From NCBI RefSeq assembly GCF_001276715.1, contig NZ_LIUQ01000008.1, positions 1 to 64,000 on the forward strand: a stretch of DNA of 64,000 nt. Direction: 5' to 3'. The notes beneath the pieces are model-generated. The model saw only the letters and a list, made by a program, of their open reading frames with translations, did no database searches and had not been told where the DNA came from. Positions 24,966 to 34,463 of the stretch are shown here, piece by piece. Origin of the DNA: Planktothricoides sp. SR001 (lineage in GTDB: Bacteria; Cyanobacteriota; Cyanobacteriia; Cyanobacteriales; Laspinemataceae). Position 1 is the first letter of the stretch. Each line of letters begins with the position of its first letter. Position numbers and translations under genes: made by a program.

Positions 24966-26216
24966 ATGGATAGTTCGGGAAAACGTAACTTGTGGGGCAA
25001 ATTTTCGTGGAAACAATCAGCACTATATCTCCTGCTGCTGTTGATGGGGTTAGGAGGGGGTTTTGGGGTTCACCAAACGTTATCCAGTTCCCGGTTTTTC
25101 TGGGAATCCAAGGAAACCACGATTCCCGAAACAAATCGTCCGTTTTCTTTATCCACTAGAACTGAATCCTCAGAACAGGGAAATTTATTGGCTAATCCGA
25201 TAGAACCCAATTTTATTGTGCAAGCAGTGGATCGGGTGGGTGCGGCGGTGGTGCGAATTAATGCAGCGCGAACGGTCAGCAGTCAAGTCCCGGCACCATT
25301 TAACGATCCGTTTTTTGGTCGGTTTTTTGGGATACCTACGGAACCTCAAGAGCGAGTTGAGCGGGGTACTGGCTCTGGTTTTATTATTAGTGATGATGGC
25401 CAAATTCTCACTAATGCCCATGTGGTGAATGGCACCGATACGGTGCAGGTGATTCTCAAAGATGGCCGCATTTTTGATGGAAAAGTCCTGGGGCAAGATG
25501 CGGTGACGGATGTGGCGGTGGTGAAAATTGAAGAGACTAACTTGCCAAAGGTGACTTTGGGGGATTCGGAACATTTGCACCCCGGAGAATGGGCGATCGC
25601 GATCGGCAATCCTCTGGGTCTGGATAACACTGTAACCGCCGGAATTATTAGTGCGATCGGGCGATCGAGTCGGGAAGTGGGAGTCCCAGATAAGCGCGTC
25701 GGCTTTATTCAAACCGATGCGGCGATTAATCCGGGCAACTCTGGCGGCCCATTACTTGATGCCCAAGGGCAAGTGATTGGCATGAATACGGCCATTATTA
25801 GTGGAGCCCAAGGGCTGGGTTTTGCTATTCCCATTAATGCAGCGCGGAAAATTGCCCAACAAATTATTACTACGGGTCAAGCCCAGCATCCGTTTTTGGG
25901 AATTGAAATGATGACCCTAAATAAGGAACTCAAGGAAGATATCAACCAAGATTCTAGCAGTGACATGGCGATCGCCGTGGATCAAGGAGTCTTAATCATG
26001 CGCGTAGTACCCAATTCCCCCGCTGCCGCTGCCGGAATGCGTCTCGGCGATGTGATTCAAAAAATCGGCGATCGCGAAATCACCAAATCAGAAACCGTCC
26101 AAGAAATTGTTCAACAAACGGAAGTAGGAGATTTATTAACCATTGAAATCAACCGCAACGGCAAAACCATCACTCTAGATGTTGCCCCCGGAAATCTTCC
26201 TTCGGAAAGCAATTAA
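24966..26216 (+). CDS. HtrA/Deg-type serine protease with PDZ domain
   Basis: This S1C periplasmic protease, 416 residues from ATG 24966, handles misfolded envelope proteins. An N-terminal helix (LYLLLLLMGLGGGFGVHQTL) anchors or exports it. The catalytic triad is His in TNAHVV, Asp in DVAVVKI and Ser in GNSGGPLL. One PDZ domain follows (LIMRVVPNSPAAAAGMRLGDVI). Longer starts at 24882 (TTG) and 24888 (ATG) exist, but 24966 is preferred because TAGGA precedes it and the residues then lead straight into the signal anchor. It belongs to the HhoA/HhoB/HtrA group of cyanobacteria; which member is not decided here. Confidence 0.92.
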   Translation: MDSSGKRNLWGKFSWKQSALYLLLLLMGLGGGFGVHQTLSSSRFFWESKETTIPETNRPFSLSTRTESSEQGNLLANPIEPNFIVQAVDRVGAAVVRINAARTVSSQVPAPFNDPFFGRFFGIPTEPQERVERGTGSGFIISDDGQILTNAHVVNGTDTVQVILKDGRIFDGKVLGQDAVTDVAVVKIEETNLPKVTLGDSEHLHPGEWAIAIGNPLGLDNTVTAGIISAIGRSSREVGVPDKRVGFIQTDAAINPGNSGGPLLDAQGQVIGMNTAIISGAQGLGFAIPINAARKIAQQIITTGQAQHPFLGIEMMTLNKELKEDINQDSSSDMAIAVDQGVLIMRVVPNSPAAAAGMRLGDVIQKIGDREITKSETVQEIVQQTEVGDLLTIEINRNGKTITLDVAPGNLPSESN

Positions 26217-26577
26217 GCCCCTGTGGGGTGTAGGGTGTAGGGGATCTCTTGTGCGGGGGAGCGGAGGGGCAGAGGAGCAGAGGAGATGAGGGGATGAGGG
26301 GCAGAGGAGTTTCAGGAGAGAGTGAATAGTGAACAGGGAACAGGGAACAGGGAACAGGGAACAGGGAATAGGGAATAGGGAATAGGGAATAGTGAATAGT
26401 GAATAGTGAATAGTGAATAGTGATACTTCTTTTGTACGGGCGAATGGCCAGAAAGCCCCTACGACTTTTCACTTGTACGGGCGAATGGCCAGAAAGCCCC
26501 TACGACTTTTCACTTTTAACTGTTCCCCGTTCCCCAACCAACCAACAACCAACAACAACCAACCAACAACCAAGCTT
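26217..26577. repeat. Repeat-filled gap: GGGAACAGGGAACAG and a 41-bp tandem duplication
   Basis: GAACAGG, GAATAGG and GAATAGT units run from about 26328 to 26420. Then TGTACGGGCGAATGGCCAGA onward is duplicated in tandem at about 26433-26515. GGGAACAGGGAACAGG is the same family that entered the coding sequence at 46960-47035. Confidence 0.85.
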
Positions 26578-27111
26578 ATGACTCAAGTGCTGACTATCGC
26601 CCAATTAGGTAATCCCATTTTGCGGCAAATTGCCCAACCGATTAATCAAATTAACGATGCCAAAATTCAAAATTTAATTGATGATTTAATTGCCACGATG
26701 ACCCCCGCCAATGGTGTCGGAATCGCCGCACCACAAGTGTCTGAATCCCACCGCATTATCATTGTAGCATCGCGGCCTACCCTGCGTTATCCCAGCGCCC
26801 CGCTGATGGAACCCACGCCCATGATTAATCCTCAAATCATTGACCATTCTGCTGAAATTGTCAAAGGTTGGGAAGGCTGTTTGAGTATTCCGGGAATTCG
26901 CGGCTTAGTCCCCAGATATCAAACCACTGAAATCGCATACATTGACCAATACGGCCAACCACAAAAACAAGAATTAACCGGATTTGTGGCCAGAATTTTT
27001 CAACATGAGTTCGATCATCTTGAGGGAATGCTATTTATAGACCGAGTAGAAACTACGCGGGATTTGATGACGGAAGAAGAGTATCAAAAGCAACTCGTAC
27101 AACAATTGTAG
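26578..27111 (+). CDS. def: Peptide deformylase
   Basis: The enzyme removes the formyl group from nascent N-terminal Met. It has 177 residues from ATG 26578. All three family motifs are present: GVGIAAPQV at 46-54, EGCLS at 99-103 with the metal Cys, and HEFDH at 143-147 with the two metal His and the catalytic Glu. The reading frame stays open upstream into the repeat tract, but those codons are low-complexity repeat translations. The gene follows htrA at a distance of 360 repeat-filled bases. Confidence 0.96.
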   Translation: MTQVLTIAQLGNPILRQIAQPINQINDAKIQNLIDDLIATMTPANGVGIAAPQVSESHRIIIVASRPTLRYPSAPLMEPTPMINPQIIDHSAEIVKGWEGCLSIPGIRGLVPRYQTTEIAYIDQYGQPQKQELTGFVARIFQHEFDHLEGMLFIDRVETTRDLMTEEEYQKQLVQQL

Positions 27112-27201
27112 CGATCGCTTATAGCATCACCCCTAATCTTAACCCTTACACATCAACACCAAACAAAGAAAATTTACTACTTAATTCACCTGGACAAATA
27201 T

Positions 27202-28008
27202 ATGAATAAAAAGTTACCGATTCAGCTTTTAATAATTATGGGGATATTATTCAGCTTTTGGCTCGGATATTTGCTGGGAAGCAACAAACCGATTACTCCC
27301 AAGGAGCAAGTTTTACATGATAAAAATCAGGAAAGACAAGCCGCTGCGGAAAAAAATTCTGAGTTATTTGACACTATTTTAAAACGTTCTTATTCAAAAG
27401 CAATTCAAGATGCCAAAAATGCGGAAAAAACAGAAGTTTTGACAGATTTATGGCCGATATCAGCGGAAAATACGAAGCTAGTTAAGAAAGCTAAGGAAGA
27501 AGAAGAAAAAATTCTGGTGCTTACATGGACATCATGGGATGGCTATGATAATAAAGTCGATTCATCGATGACTTTAAGCCGGGAAATTTGGGTCACGGCA
27601 GTTCCCCAAGTCCAGCAATTTTGTCAAGAGTTAAATATGTCACCCAGTGATTTAACCCTGAGATTAGAACAATATTTAGGCTTACCGGCAAATAATGGTA
27701 AAACTAAGTTTGTAGAAATGTGGGTAAAACCTGCGGATATGTTTCGCCCTTGTCCCGACCCAGAAATTGATGATACCCAATGTAATTTGGGGTTTACGGA
27801 AACCGTAGATCCAGAACATAAACAATGGATAGAAAATCTGATGTCATCCTCTTATAAGGAAAATGGTTTTCCTTGGACAAGATTAGGCTATACTTATGAT
27901 TGGGGTCGCGTTGATAGCGAGGTGGGTGCTAGTGAATTTATTGTCAAACAAGGGGCTGAAGTGACGATTAAATCGGTGCAAAATACCGCAGAATATTGTA
28001 GTGAATAG
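27202..28008 (+). CDS. Membrane-anchored hypothetical protein
   Basis: This 268-residue protein has one N-terminal membrane helix (LLIIMGILFSFWLGYLLG) and a soluble remainder, probably exported. Residues about 40-95 are rich in Lys, Glu and Ala and likely helical. After that, an ordered domain includes ILVLTWTSWDGYD, REIWVTAVPQVQQFCQEL, LRLEQYLGLP and MWVKPADMFRPCPDPEIDD, and ends TAEYCSE. Several Cys (FRPCPD, DTQCNL, AEYC) may form disulfides. I do not recognise the family. It follows def by 90 bases on the same strand, with a possible but unproven shared transcript. Confidence 0.7.
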   Translation: MNKKLPIQLLIIMGILFSFWLGYLLGSNKPITPKEQVLHDKNQERQAAAEKNSELFDTILKRSYSKAIQDAKNAEKTEVLTDLWPISAENTKLVKKAKEEEEKILVLTWTSWDGYDNKVDSSMTLSREIWVTAVPQVQQFCQELNMSPSDLTLRLEQYLGLPANNGKTKFVEMWVKPADMFRPCPDPEIDDTQCNLGFTETVDPEHKQWIENLMSSSYKENGFPWTRLGYTYDWGRVDSEVGASEFIVKQGAEVTIKSVQNTAEYCSE

Positions 28009-28013
28009 TTATT

Positions 28014-28127
28014 AGTTGTTAGTTGTTAGTTGTTGGTTGCTCGTTGGTAGTTATATAGCAAAACCAGTAACAAACAACTAACAACTAACAACTAACGACT
28101 AACGACTAACAACTAACAACTAACAAA
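28014..28127. repeat. Inverted TTAGTTGTTAGTTG...CAACTAACAACTAA between convergent genes
   Basis: GTTAGTTGTTAGTTG on the left and CTAACAACTAACAACTAAC on the right are complementary, so RNA from either strand folds into a long hairpin. The position between two convergent stops suggests a transcript 3' end built from simple repeats. Confidence 0.75.
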
Positions 28128-28128
28128 A

Positions 28129-29469
28129 TTAAATTGGCTGACCCGTTAAACTAAAGGGACGCACTTCCGTAATTTTTACTTTAATTAAATGACCTTTGAG
28201 TTGATTGATATCGCCGTCAAAAAATGTCAGCCGGTTGCTACGAGTCCGTCCCATGACTTGAGTGGGTTGTTTGGGATTTATGTCTTCTACGAGCACTTCT
28301 TCAATGCGTCCCATATATCGCTGCGATCGCTCTGCGGCTTTTGTTCCCACTAAGTGATTCAACCGTTGGAGGCGATCGCTTTTCACCTCTTCACTTAATT
28401 GATTTTCCCACAGGGCTGCGGGAGTTCCTGGACGGGGAGAATAGGCAGCAGTATTTAACTGGTCAAAGCCAATATCTTCGACTAATTTCAGAGTATTTTC
28501 AAACTGTTCCTCAGTCTCCCCAGGAAAACCGACGATCGCATCCGCACTAATCGCCGCATCGGGGATATAATAGCGAATCTTATCAATAATTTGGCGATAT
28601 TTCTCGTGAGTATAACCCCGCGCCATTGCCTTAAGAACATCATTATCTCCCGACTGAAAAGGAATGTGAAAATGTTCACAAACTTTCGGCAACTCTGCAC
28701 AAGCCCGAATTAACCGTTCGGTAAAATAACGCGGGTGACTGGTAGCAAATCTAATCCGCTCAATTCCCGGCACATCATGGACAAAATAGAGCAAATCTGT
28801 AAAGGTATGTAAATGAGAACCATTGGGTTTTGTTCCCGGCAAATCTCTGCCGTAAGCATCAATATTTTGCCCCAATAATGTCACTTCTTTATAACCTTGG
28901 CGGCCTAATTCCTCCATTTCAGCGCGAATCGCTTCTGGGGTGCGGGACTGTTCCACCCCACGCACTGACGGCACCACACAATAAGTGCAGCGTTCATTGC
29001 AGCCATAAATCACATTTACCCAAGCCGTCACCCGACTATCCCGGCGAGGTTTAGTGATATCTTCCATAATGTGAATTGGTTCCGTGGCCACCACCTGATT
29101 GCCCGCAAACACATCTTCCAGCAAATCTTGCAGCCGGTTCGCGTGTTGCGGCCCCATTACCAAGTCTAATTCTGGCACCCGACGCATCAGCGCTTCCCCT
29201 TCCTGTTGGGCGACACAACCGGCCACAATTAAGGTTAAATCCGGTTGTTCTTGCTTGCGCTTGGCTTGTCGGCCTAAATAAGAATAAACTTTCTGTTCGG
29301 CGTTATCCCGAATCGTACAGGTATTGTAGAGAATTAAGTCCGCTTGGTTGGGGTCTTCAACGAACTCTAGGCCCATATCTTCTAAGATACCAGCCATGCG
29401 CTCGGAGTCAGCTTTGTTCATTTGACAGCCGAAGGTTGTAATGTGATAGCGGCGATGGGTTTGAGTCAT
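28129..29469 (-). CDS. miaB: tRNA-2-methylthio-N6-dimethylallyladenosine synthase
   Basis: This radical-SAM methylthiotransferase modifies A37 of tRNAs reading UNN codons. It has 446 residues with the standard order. UPF0004 domain Cys lie in [16 protein letters not shown] and VAGCVAQQ, which bind the auxiliary 4Fe-4S cluster. The radical SAM motif is [11 protein letters not shown] near residue 155. A C-terminal TRAM domain ([25 protein letters not shown]) follows. MiaB is distinguished from RimO and MtaB by the GCQMN start and the TSHPRYF segment. ATG 29469 is the natural start. Confidence 0.97.
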   Translation of the reverse strand: MTQTHRRYHITTFGCQMNKADSERMAGILEDMGLEFVEDPNQADLILYNTCTIRDNAEQKVYSYLGRQAKRKQEQPDLTLIVAGCVAQQEGEALMRRVPELDLVMGPQHANRLQDLLEDVFAGNQVVATEPIHIMEDITKPRRDSRVTAWVNVIYGCNERCTYCVVPSVRGVEQSRTPEAIRAEMEELGRQGYKEVTLLGQNIDAYGRDLPGTKPNGSHLHTFTDLLYFVHDVPGIERIRFATSHPRYFTERLIRACAELPKVCEHFHIPFQSGDNDVLKAMARGYTHEKYRQIIDKIRYYIPDAAISADAIVGFPGETEEQFENTLKLVEDIGFDQLNTAAYSPRPGTPAALWENQLSEEVKSDRLQRLNHLVGTKAAERSQRYMGRIEEVLVEDINPKQPTQVMGRTRSNRLTFFDGDINQLKGHLIKVKITEVRPFSLTGQPI

Positions 29470-30125
29470 AATTTCTAGTTTCTTTCAGTTTGCTGAAAGA
29501 CAGAGGTTAATTAATTAAGCAAGAGGCAACAAACTACAAGCAATATTTTACTGTATGTTGGTGAGCAAGGCAACGGCTACGGTGTCGATTTGCCTAAAAT
29601 GATGAATTTTATTAATGGGAAAACTTTTATGTATTTTATTTTTAAAATAGTCCTTGGCCGCCAATTCATAATAGTTTGAATCCGATGATAATTTTGGGGT
29701 CAGAATGGGGAAATGGTGGGACGGGGTGAGTAGGCGATTCGATTAGGGACAAGGCATTGCCCTTTGCTTACGACTGATGGGAAATTGGTATATGATATCA
29801 AGTCCGGTTGATCGGTTATAAAAACAATCCTCTCTCATTAAGATGGATTCCCGCATATAGCGCTCCAAGGGCGCATGATCCGAAGGAAGGAAGCGGTTCG
29901 GGACAGTAGGGGCGAATGCGAGAACGCCCCTACGTGAATAATCAGCGAATACACGGACTTGATATTACTGGGTTTCTCTATTTTAAGTGATTATGCGGAC
30001 ATGATATGAAACAGGTGAGAAGCCAGAAACCGGGTTTCTTTTTATCCCAGAAACCCGATTTCTTGTTGGTGAGGTTTTGGGGGCGATCGCCTTGCCAGAA
30101 ACTGGTTTTTTTTGGTTTCTTGCGC
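29470..30125. other. Intergenic region with palindromic repeats
   Basis: This 650-base gap has a GTAGGGGCG...CGCCCCTAC palindrome (29906-29933) and the GAAACCGGGTTTC cluster at 30022-30120, which reaches the 3' end of the aldolase gene. No gene or RNA is recognised. Confidence 0.55.
30022..30120. repeat. GAAACCGGGTTTC palindrome cluster
   Basis: There are four units, from perfect (CAGAAACCGGGTTTCTT) to degenerate (CAGAAACTGGTTTTTT), abutting the stop of the aldolase/dehydrogenase gene. Confidence 0.8.
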
Positions 30126-32099
30126 CTAAATCACCCGCTCATTGCCCCCATCAACCGGGATATGAGCCGCTGTAGTTTTGGCAAACAATGACCCACACAT
30201 TTCAGCCGCTAATTCGGCAACATCATGGCTGGTTACTTCTACTTTTAAGACATTATTAGTCTTATATTCTTGTACCGTTAAACCATAATATTCAGCACGA
30301 GATTTTAACACCTCTTCCGTCCAAAGTCCGGTATCAAATACGGCATTGGGGTGAATGGAATTAATCCGAATATTATCCGCACCCCATTCTAAGGCCGCCA
30401 CTCGCGCTAATTGGTTTAAGGCGGCTTTAGATGCAGAATAAGCCGCCGCCCCCGGCCCAGGAGCACTGACATTTTTAGAACCAATCACCACGACTCGCCC
30501 GCCGTTGGGTGCTAATTTTAGAAATGGGTGGCATTCGCGCATTAAGGTCAGGTTGGCATCGAGGTTGATGGTCATTACTTTTCGCCACTGTTCCGTTGCC
30601 AGGGAGTCAATCCGGCAACCCCCAGGAAAAATTCCCGCATTGAGGATTAAAATATCGATGCCGCCAAATGCCCGAACTGCTTTTTCGATCGCCTCGGTAA
30701 TCGCTTTTTCGTCGGTGACATCACAGGGAATGCCGCAAAAGTCCGGGCGTTTATGAAGTTCTTGAATTGCTGGGTTAATATCTAAGCCAACTACCGCTGC
30801 CCCCCGTTGCAGTAAAGAGGCGACACAAGCTTTACCAATTCCCGACGCGGCGCCTGTAACCAGGGCAATTTCTCCGGTAAACATGGGCGCTTTGCCGCCG
30901 CTGCGGAGTTTGGCTTGTTCTAAATCCCAATATTCCACATCAAAAATATCTTGGCTGGGGAGGGCTTGGTAGCCGCCGAGTTTGGTGGCTGCGGCGATAA
31001 CATCCATTGTGTGATGGTAAATGTCGGCGGCGATCGCGGCATCTTTGGCGGTTTTGCCCAAGGTGAGCATTCCTAATTCTGGGTCAAGAATGACGCGAGG
31101 GGCGGGGTCAAGCATGGTTTTGGGTTGTTTGGCGGTGGCGCTATATTGGGCAAAATAAGTTTTGTATGCGGCTACATAGGCGTTGATATCAGTCCCAACC
31201 ATTGGCAACTGTTTTGTTCTAATTACATGATCGGGAGTTGCTGGGCCTTGTTGGGAAATTTGCCCTAAGTCTTTTCGCTGCACAAAAGCCAAGGCGCGAT
31301 CGCTTCGATCTTGGGTGATAATCATGGGAAATCCGGCCACTTCTGAGACTTCACGGCGCAATTTGGCTAAAGTTTTGCTGACAGGTAGATCGCTTTTGAC
31401 CACTGGGGGCAAAGGATTTTCCCAAGCGCTATAAGCTTTTAAATAATCTTCCGCCATTGAGACTAATTGAATCATCCGTTCGTAGGATTCTTGGGCGGTT
31501 TCCCCAAAGGAAAACATTCCATGATTCATTAATAGCATTCCGATGGTATTTTTTCCGGCTTCAGCAGGAAAGTTTTCGGCGCAAAACCGGGCTAAATCAA
31601 ATCCGGGCATCACGTAAGGAATGATGACTATTTTATCCCCATAAATTTCTTGCACTCGATCTAATCCGTTGGGTGTGTTGGTGACAGCAATTACCGCGTC
31701 TGCATGGGTATGATCTACATATTTATAAGGCAGAATAGCATGGAGAATAGTTTCTACAGAGGGGGATGGGGCAGAAGCGCGAGTCATCTGAGTTTTTAGT
31801 TCGTTGACCATTTGCGGATCTGACAAATATTCTAGTTTTGCCAGTGCTAATAAATGCCGCATTTTTACTGGGGAAAAACCCGCTGATTCAATGGTGGCTA
31901 AATCCCAGCCACTGCCTTTGACATAGAGGATATCTTCCTCTTCTCCGAGGATATTTTTTTCCCGAATTTTGACTGAGGTGTTGCCTCCACCATGCAATAC
32001 TAAGGTGCGATCACGCCCTAATAAACGGGACGTATAAACCCGTTGGGCTAAGTCTCCTTGATATTCAGCCGCTTCTAGATCGTTCCACAAACTTTTCAT
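30126..32099 (-). CDS. Bifunctional class II aldolase / short-chain dehydrogenase
   Basis: This 657-residue fusion has a class II (zinc) aldolase domain in residues about 15-390. HGGGNTSVK near 36 and VDHTHADAVIAV near 132 mark the metal site, and MLLMNHGMFSFGE adds a further His. Residues about 405-655 form a Rossmann short-chain dehydrogenase with TGAASGIGKA and the catalytic YSASKAA. Fusions of this type are annotated as rhamnulose-1-phosphate aldolase/lactaldehyde dehydrogenase: they split a 1-phosphoketose into DHAP and an aldehyde, then oxidise the aldehyde. The upstream HAD phosphatase gene, 54 bases away on the same strand, suggests an operon for a deoxy- or methylthio-sugar phosphate. 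Confidence 0.88.
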   Translation of the reverse strand: MKSLWNDLEAAEYQGDLAQRVYTSRLLGRDRTLVLHGGGNTSVKIREKNILGEEEDILYVKGSGWDLATIESAGFSPVKMRHLLALAKLEYLSDPQMVNELKTQMTRASAPSPSVETILHAILPYKYVDHTHADAVIAVTNTPNGLDRVQEIYGDKIVIIPYVMPGFDLARFCAENFPAEAGKNTIGMLLMNHGMFSFGETAQESYERMIQLVSMAEDYLKAYSAWENPLPPVVKSDLPVSKTLAKLRREVSEVAGFPMIITQDRSDRALAFVQRKDLGQISQQGPATPDHVIRTKQLPMVGTDINAYVAAYKTYFAQYSATAKQPKTMLDPAPRVILDPELGMLTLGKTAKDAAIAADIYHHTMDVIAAATKLGGYQALPSQDIFDVEYWDLEQAKLRSGGKAPMFTGEIALVTGAASGIGKACVASLLQRGAAVVGLDINPAIQELHKRPDFCGIPCDVTDEKAITEAIEKAVRAFGGIDILILNAGIFPGGCRIDSLATEQWRKVMTINLDANLTLMRECHPFLKLAPNGGRVVVIGSKNVSAPGPGAAAYSASKAALNQLARVAALEWGADNIRINSIHPNAVFDTGLWTEEVLKSRAEYYGLTVQEYKTNNVLKVEVTSHDVAELAAEMCGSLFAKTTAAHIPVDGGNERVI

Positions 32100-32153
32100 G
32101 GTTATTCCTCTGTATATTTGGTGATAATATGATAATGATAATCCTGAATAGGA

Positions 32154-32867
32154 TTATTTTACAGCAGGGCGAAGGGGAGAAGCATGACCGGATGAAATTG
32201 CGGTCGGTAAATAATTGGCTAAATAATCCCGGACATCAAAAAAATTCTCCCAGGGAATGTAAGACTTTTGCTGGTCTTCTAAATACTGAATTAGACGACT
32301 TTGGGCAAAGACTAAATCCGCTTGCATGGCCATGTTTAAATCCGTGACCGAATCGCCGATCGCGATCGCTATGTCAGGATGATATTGGGCAATTACTTTG
32401 ACTTTATCCAGTAATTCAATTTCACCGATAAAGCCAGAACTTAGGTGTAAATATTCCCCACTGGGGTCAACGTCTAAAGCATAAATCGCCTCAACGCGAT
32501 CGACTAAATCACCTAACACAGTTTCTACCATAAAACGGAGACCCCCAGAAACCACCACCAGGGGAATATTCAGATTGGCCAAAAGATCTAATAATTCCAC
32601 GAAGCCTGAGCGAATTTTTTTACTCCGAGAAACTTCTAACATTTCTGGATAGCAGGAGGCTGGAATCGATTCCCAGACTTGGGGAATTCCTACTTTCAGG
32701 GGCAAGGTGCGATCAAAAATTTTGGGCAAAATTTTGGCGGAGATTTCTGGGGCAAATTGAGTCATCATGGCCACAGCGGTTTCTTCTTCGGTGATGGTGC
32801 CATCAAAATCACAAAAAACCATAATTTTTGGTGATTTATTCAATGCTTGATTCACGGTTTTACTCAA
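32154..32867 (-). CDS. HAD phosphatase of the MtnX/SerB-like group
   Basis: This 237-residue haloacid-dehalogenase phosphatase has the nucleophile motif VFCDFDGTITEEE (Asp20, Asp22), VVVSGGLRFMVE (motif II Ser) and AIGDSVTDLNMA (motif IV acids). It is close to MtnX, which acts on 2-hydroxy-3-keto-5-methylthiopentenyl-1-phosphate in methionine salvage, though related HADs have other substrates. The TTG at 32867 opens the frame; an in-frame GTG at 32855 or ATG at 32822 is also possible, and no ribosome binding site decides between them. It lies upstream of the aldolase/dehydrogenase, probably as the first gene of a two-gene operon. Confidence 0.8.
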   Translation of the reverse strand: MSKTVNQALNKSPKIMVFCDFDGTITEEETAVAMMTQFAPEISAKILPKIFDRTLPLKVGIPQVWESIPASCYPEMLEVSRSKKIRSGFVELLDLLANLNIPLVVVSGGLRFMVETVLGDLVDRVEAIYALDVDPSGEYLHLSSGFIGEIELLDKVKVIAQYHPDIAIAIGDSVTDLNMAMQADLVFAQSRLIQYLEDQQKSYIPWENFFDVRDYLANYLPTAISSGHASPLRPAVK

Positions 32868-33179
32868 AAATAAACTAAGTAGTTAATTTTACAGGTCTGA
32901 GGGTCGTTTTTTCAATTGCCCATTGATTCAAAAAGCTTAATTATAGACCAATGGATCTTTATGAGTAGGATCGCCGATCAAAAGTCAGGGTTCAGGGGCG
33001 ATCGCTGATGGCTGACCGCTAATGGCCTGACTACTGGCAATTTTGCGGAATCTTTGCCAAGATAGCCTAGACTTAGGATATCATGTGAAAATTCGGCTAA
33101 ATTTACCACATCTAGCCATGATGTCGTCTTTTTTTTCAAGCCGTAATTTATCACTGTTAATCAACCTCAAACAAATCAC
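32868..33179. other. Divergent promoter region
   Basis: These 312 bases separate the HAD phosphatase and MFS genes, which point away from each other. Both promoters should lie here. A HIP1 site occurs at about 33000; nothing else is recognised. Confidence 0.5.
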
Positions 33180-34463
33180 ATGAACTCAGACAACATAACC
33201 TCAGAAAAAATACCATCTAACAATCCTTGGTGGTATATCCCCACCCTCTACTTTGCCGAAGGACTACCTTATGTCATCATTAATAGTGTTTCGGTAATTA
33301 TGTATAAAAAAATGGGGATTGACAATACTCAAATCGCCCTTTGGACGAGTTTACTATATCTCCCTTGGGTGATCAAAATGCTCTGGGGGCCTTTTGTGGA
33401 TATCTACTCAACCAAAAGAAATTGGGTGATTTACACTCAAGTTGCCATGATGGTTTGTTTGGGAAGCGCCGCTTTTTCCCTACAACTTTCTAATTTCTTT
33501 TTCATTTCTTTAGGCATCTTTACCATTGGGGCATTTATCTCCGCCACCCATGATATTGCCACCGATGGATTTTATATGCTGGCATTAAGTCCAGAACAAC
33601 AAGCCCTATATGCGGGAATTCGTTCAGTTTTTTATCGCATGGCGGTTATTTTTGGCACCGGAGTGCTGGTAGTATTTGCCGGATTGATGGAAGAAAATAT
33701 CGGCAATATTCCCTTAAGTTGGTCGATCGCTCTAGCCATTAGTGCGGTAATTTTTGCCCTTTTGTTTGTTTACCATCGCTTCATTTTACCCTTTCCAGAT
33801 AGTGATAGCCAAGACAGAAAACTAGAAAAAACAGAGCAAATTCCTTTTGTGGATATTATTAATTCATACTTTCAACAACCGAAAATTTTAGTCATTGTCG
33901 CGTTTATCTTATTCTATCGCTTTGGCGAAGCCATGCTGTTGAAGTTGGCCAGTCCATTTTTATTAGATACCACAACCGAAGGAGGATTAGGACTCAGTAC
34001 CGCTGACGTGGGCTTGGTTTATGGCACCGTAGGGACAATTTCGTTAATTATTGGCGGAATTGTTGGCGGAGCAATTGTAGCTAAATATGGCTTAAAAAAG
34101 ACTATTTTTCCGTTGGCATTAGCCTTGAATTTACCCGATTTATTTTATGTGTATATGGCTTATTATCAGCCGCCGATTCAGTTTGTTTATCCTCTGGTAT
34201 CTTTGGAACAATTCGGCTATGGTTTAGGCTTTACTTCCTTTATGATTTATTTAATGTATGTCTCGAAAGGAGAATATAAAACTTCCCATTATGCGATTTC
34301 TACGGGAATTATGGCATTAGGCATGATGGTGCCGGGAATGGTCAGCGGTAAGCTTCAATCTTTGGTGAGTTATCCCATGTTTTTTGTGATTGTGTGTTTG
34401 CTGACGATTCCGGGGATGATTACGATATTCTTTTTGCCTTTAGAGGAGGAAAAAAAGGCGTAA
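33180..34463 (+). CDS. MFS permease, AmpG/PAT-like
   Basis: This 427-residue protein of the major facilitator superfamily has twelve predicted helices. The N-terminal pattern YFAEGLPYVIINSVSVIMYKKMGIDNTQIALWTSLLYLPW resembles the AmpG / peptide-acetyl-CoA transporter group. WGPFVDIYSTKRNWV is the loop 2-3 signature, and SATHDIATDGFYM in helix 5 is also typical of AmpG-like carriers. AmpG itself imports muropeptides; the substrate here is not known. ATG 33180 begins with a polar N-terminus, as expected for an inside start. It is divergent from the phosphatase/aldolase operon and could import or export a related compound. Confidence 0.8.
   Translation: MNSDNITSEKIPSNNPWWYIPTLYFAEGLPYVIINSVSVIMYKKMGIDNTQIALWTSLLYLPWVIKMLWGPFVDIYSTKRNWVIYTQVAMMVCLGSAAFSLQLSNFFFISLGIFTIGAFISATHDIATDGFYMLALSPEQQALYAGIRSVFYRMAVIFGTGVLVVFAGLMEENIGNIPLSWSIALAISAVIFALLFVYHRFILPFPDSDSQDRKLEKTEQIPFVDIINSYFQQPKILVIVAFILFYRFGEAMLLKLASPFLLDTTTEGGLGLSTADVGLVYGTVGTISLIIGGIVGGAIVAKYGLKKTIFPLALALNLPDLFYVYMAYYQPPIQFVYPLVSLEQFGYGLGFTSFMIYLMYVSKGEYKTSHYAISTGIMALGMMVPGMVSGKLQSLVSYPMFFVIVCLLTIPGMITIFFLPLEEEKKA

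Noticed and set aside
26413-26577. N-terminal extension of peptide deformylase
   Set aside because: The extra codons are translations of duplicated repeats; the family start fits ATG 26578.
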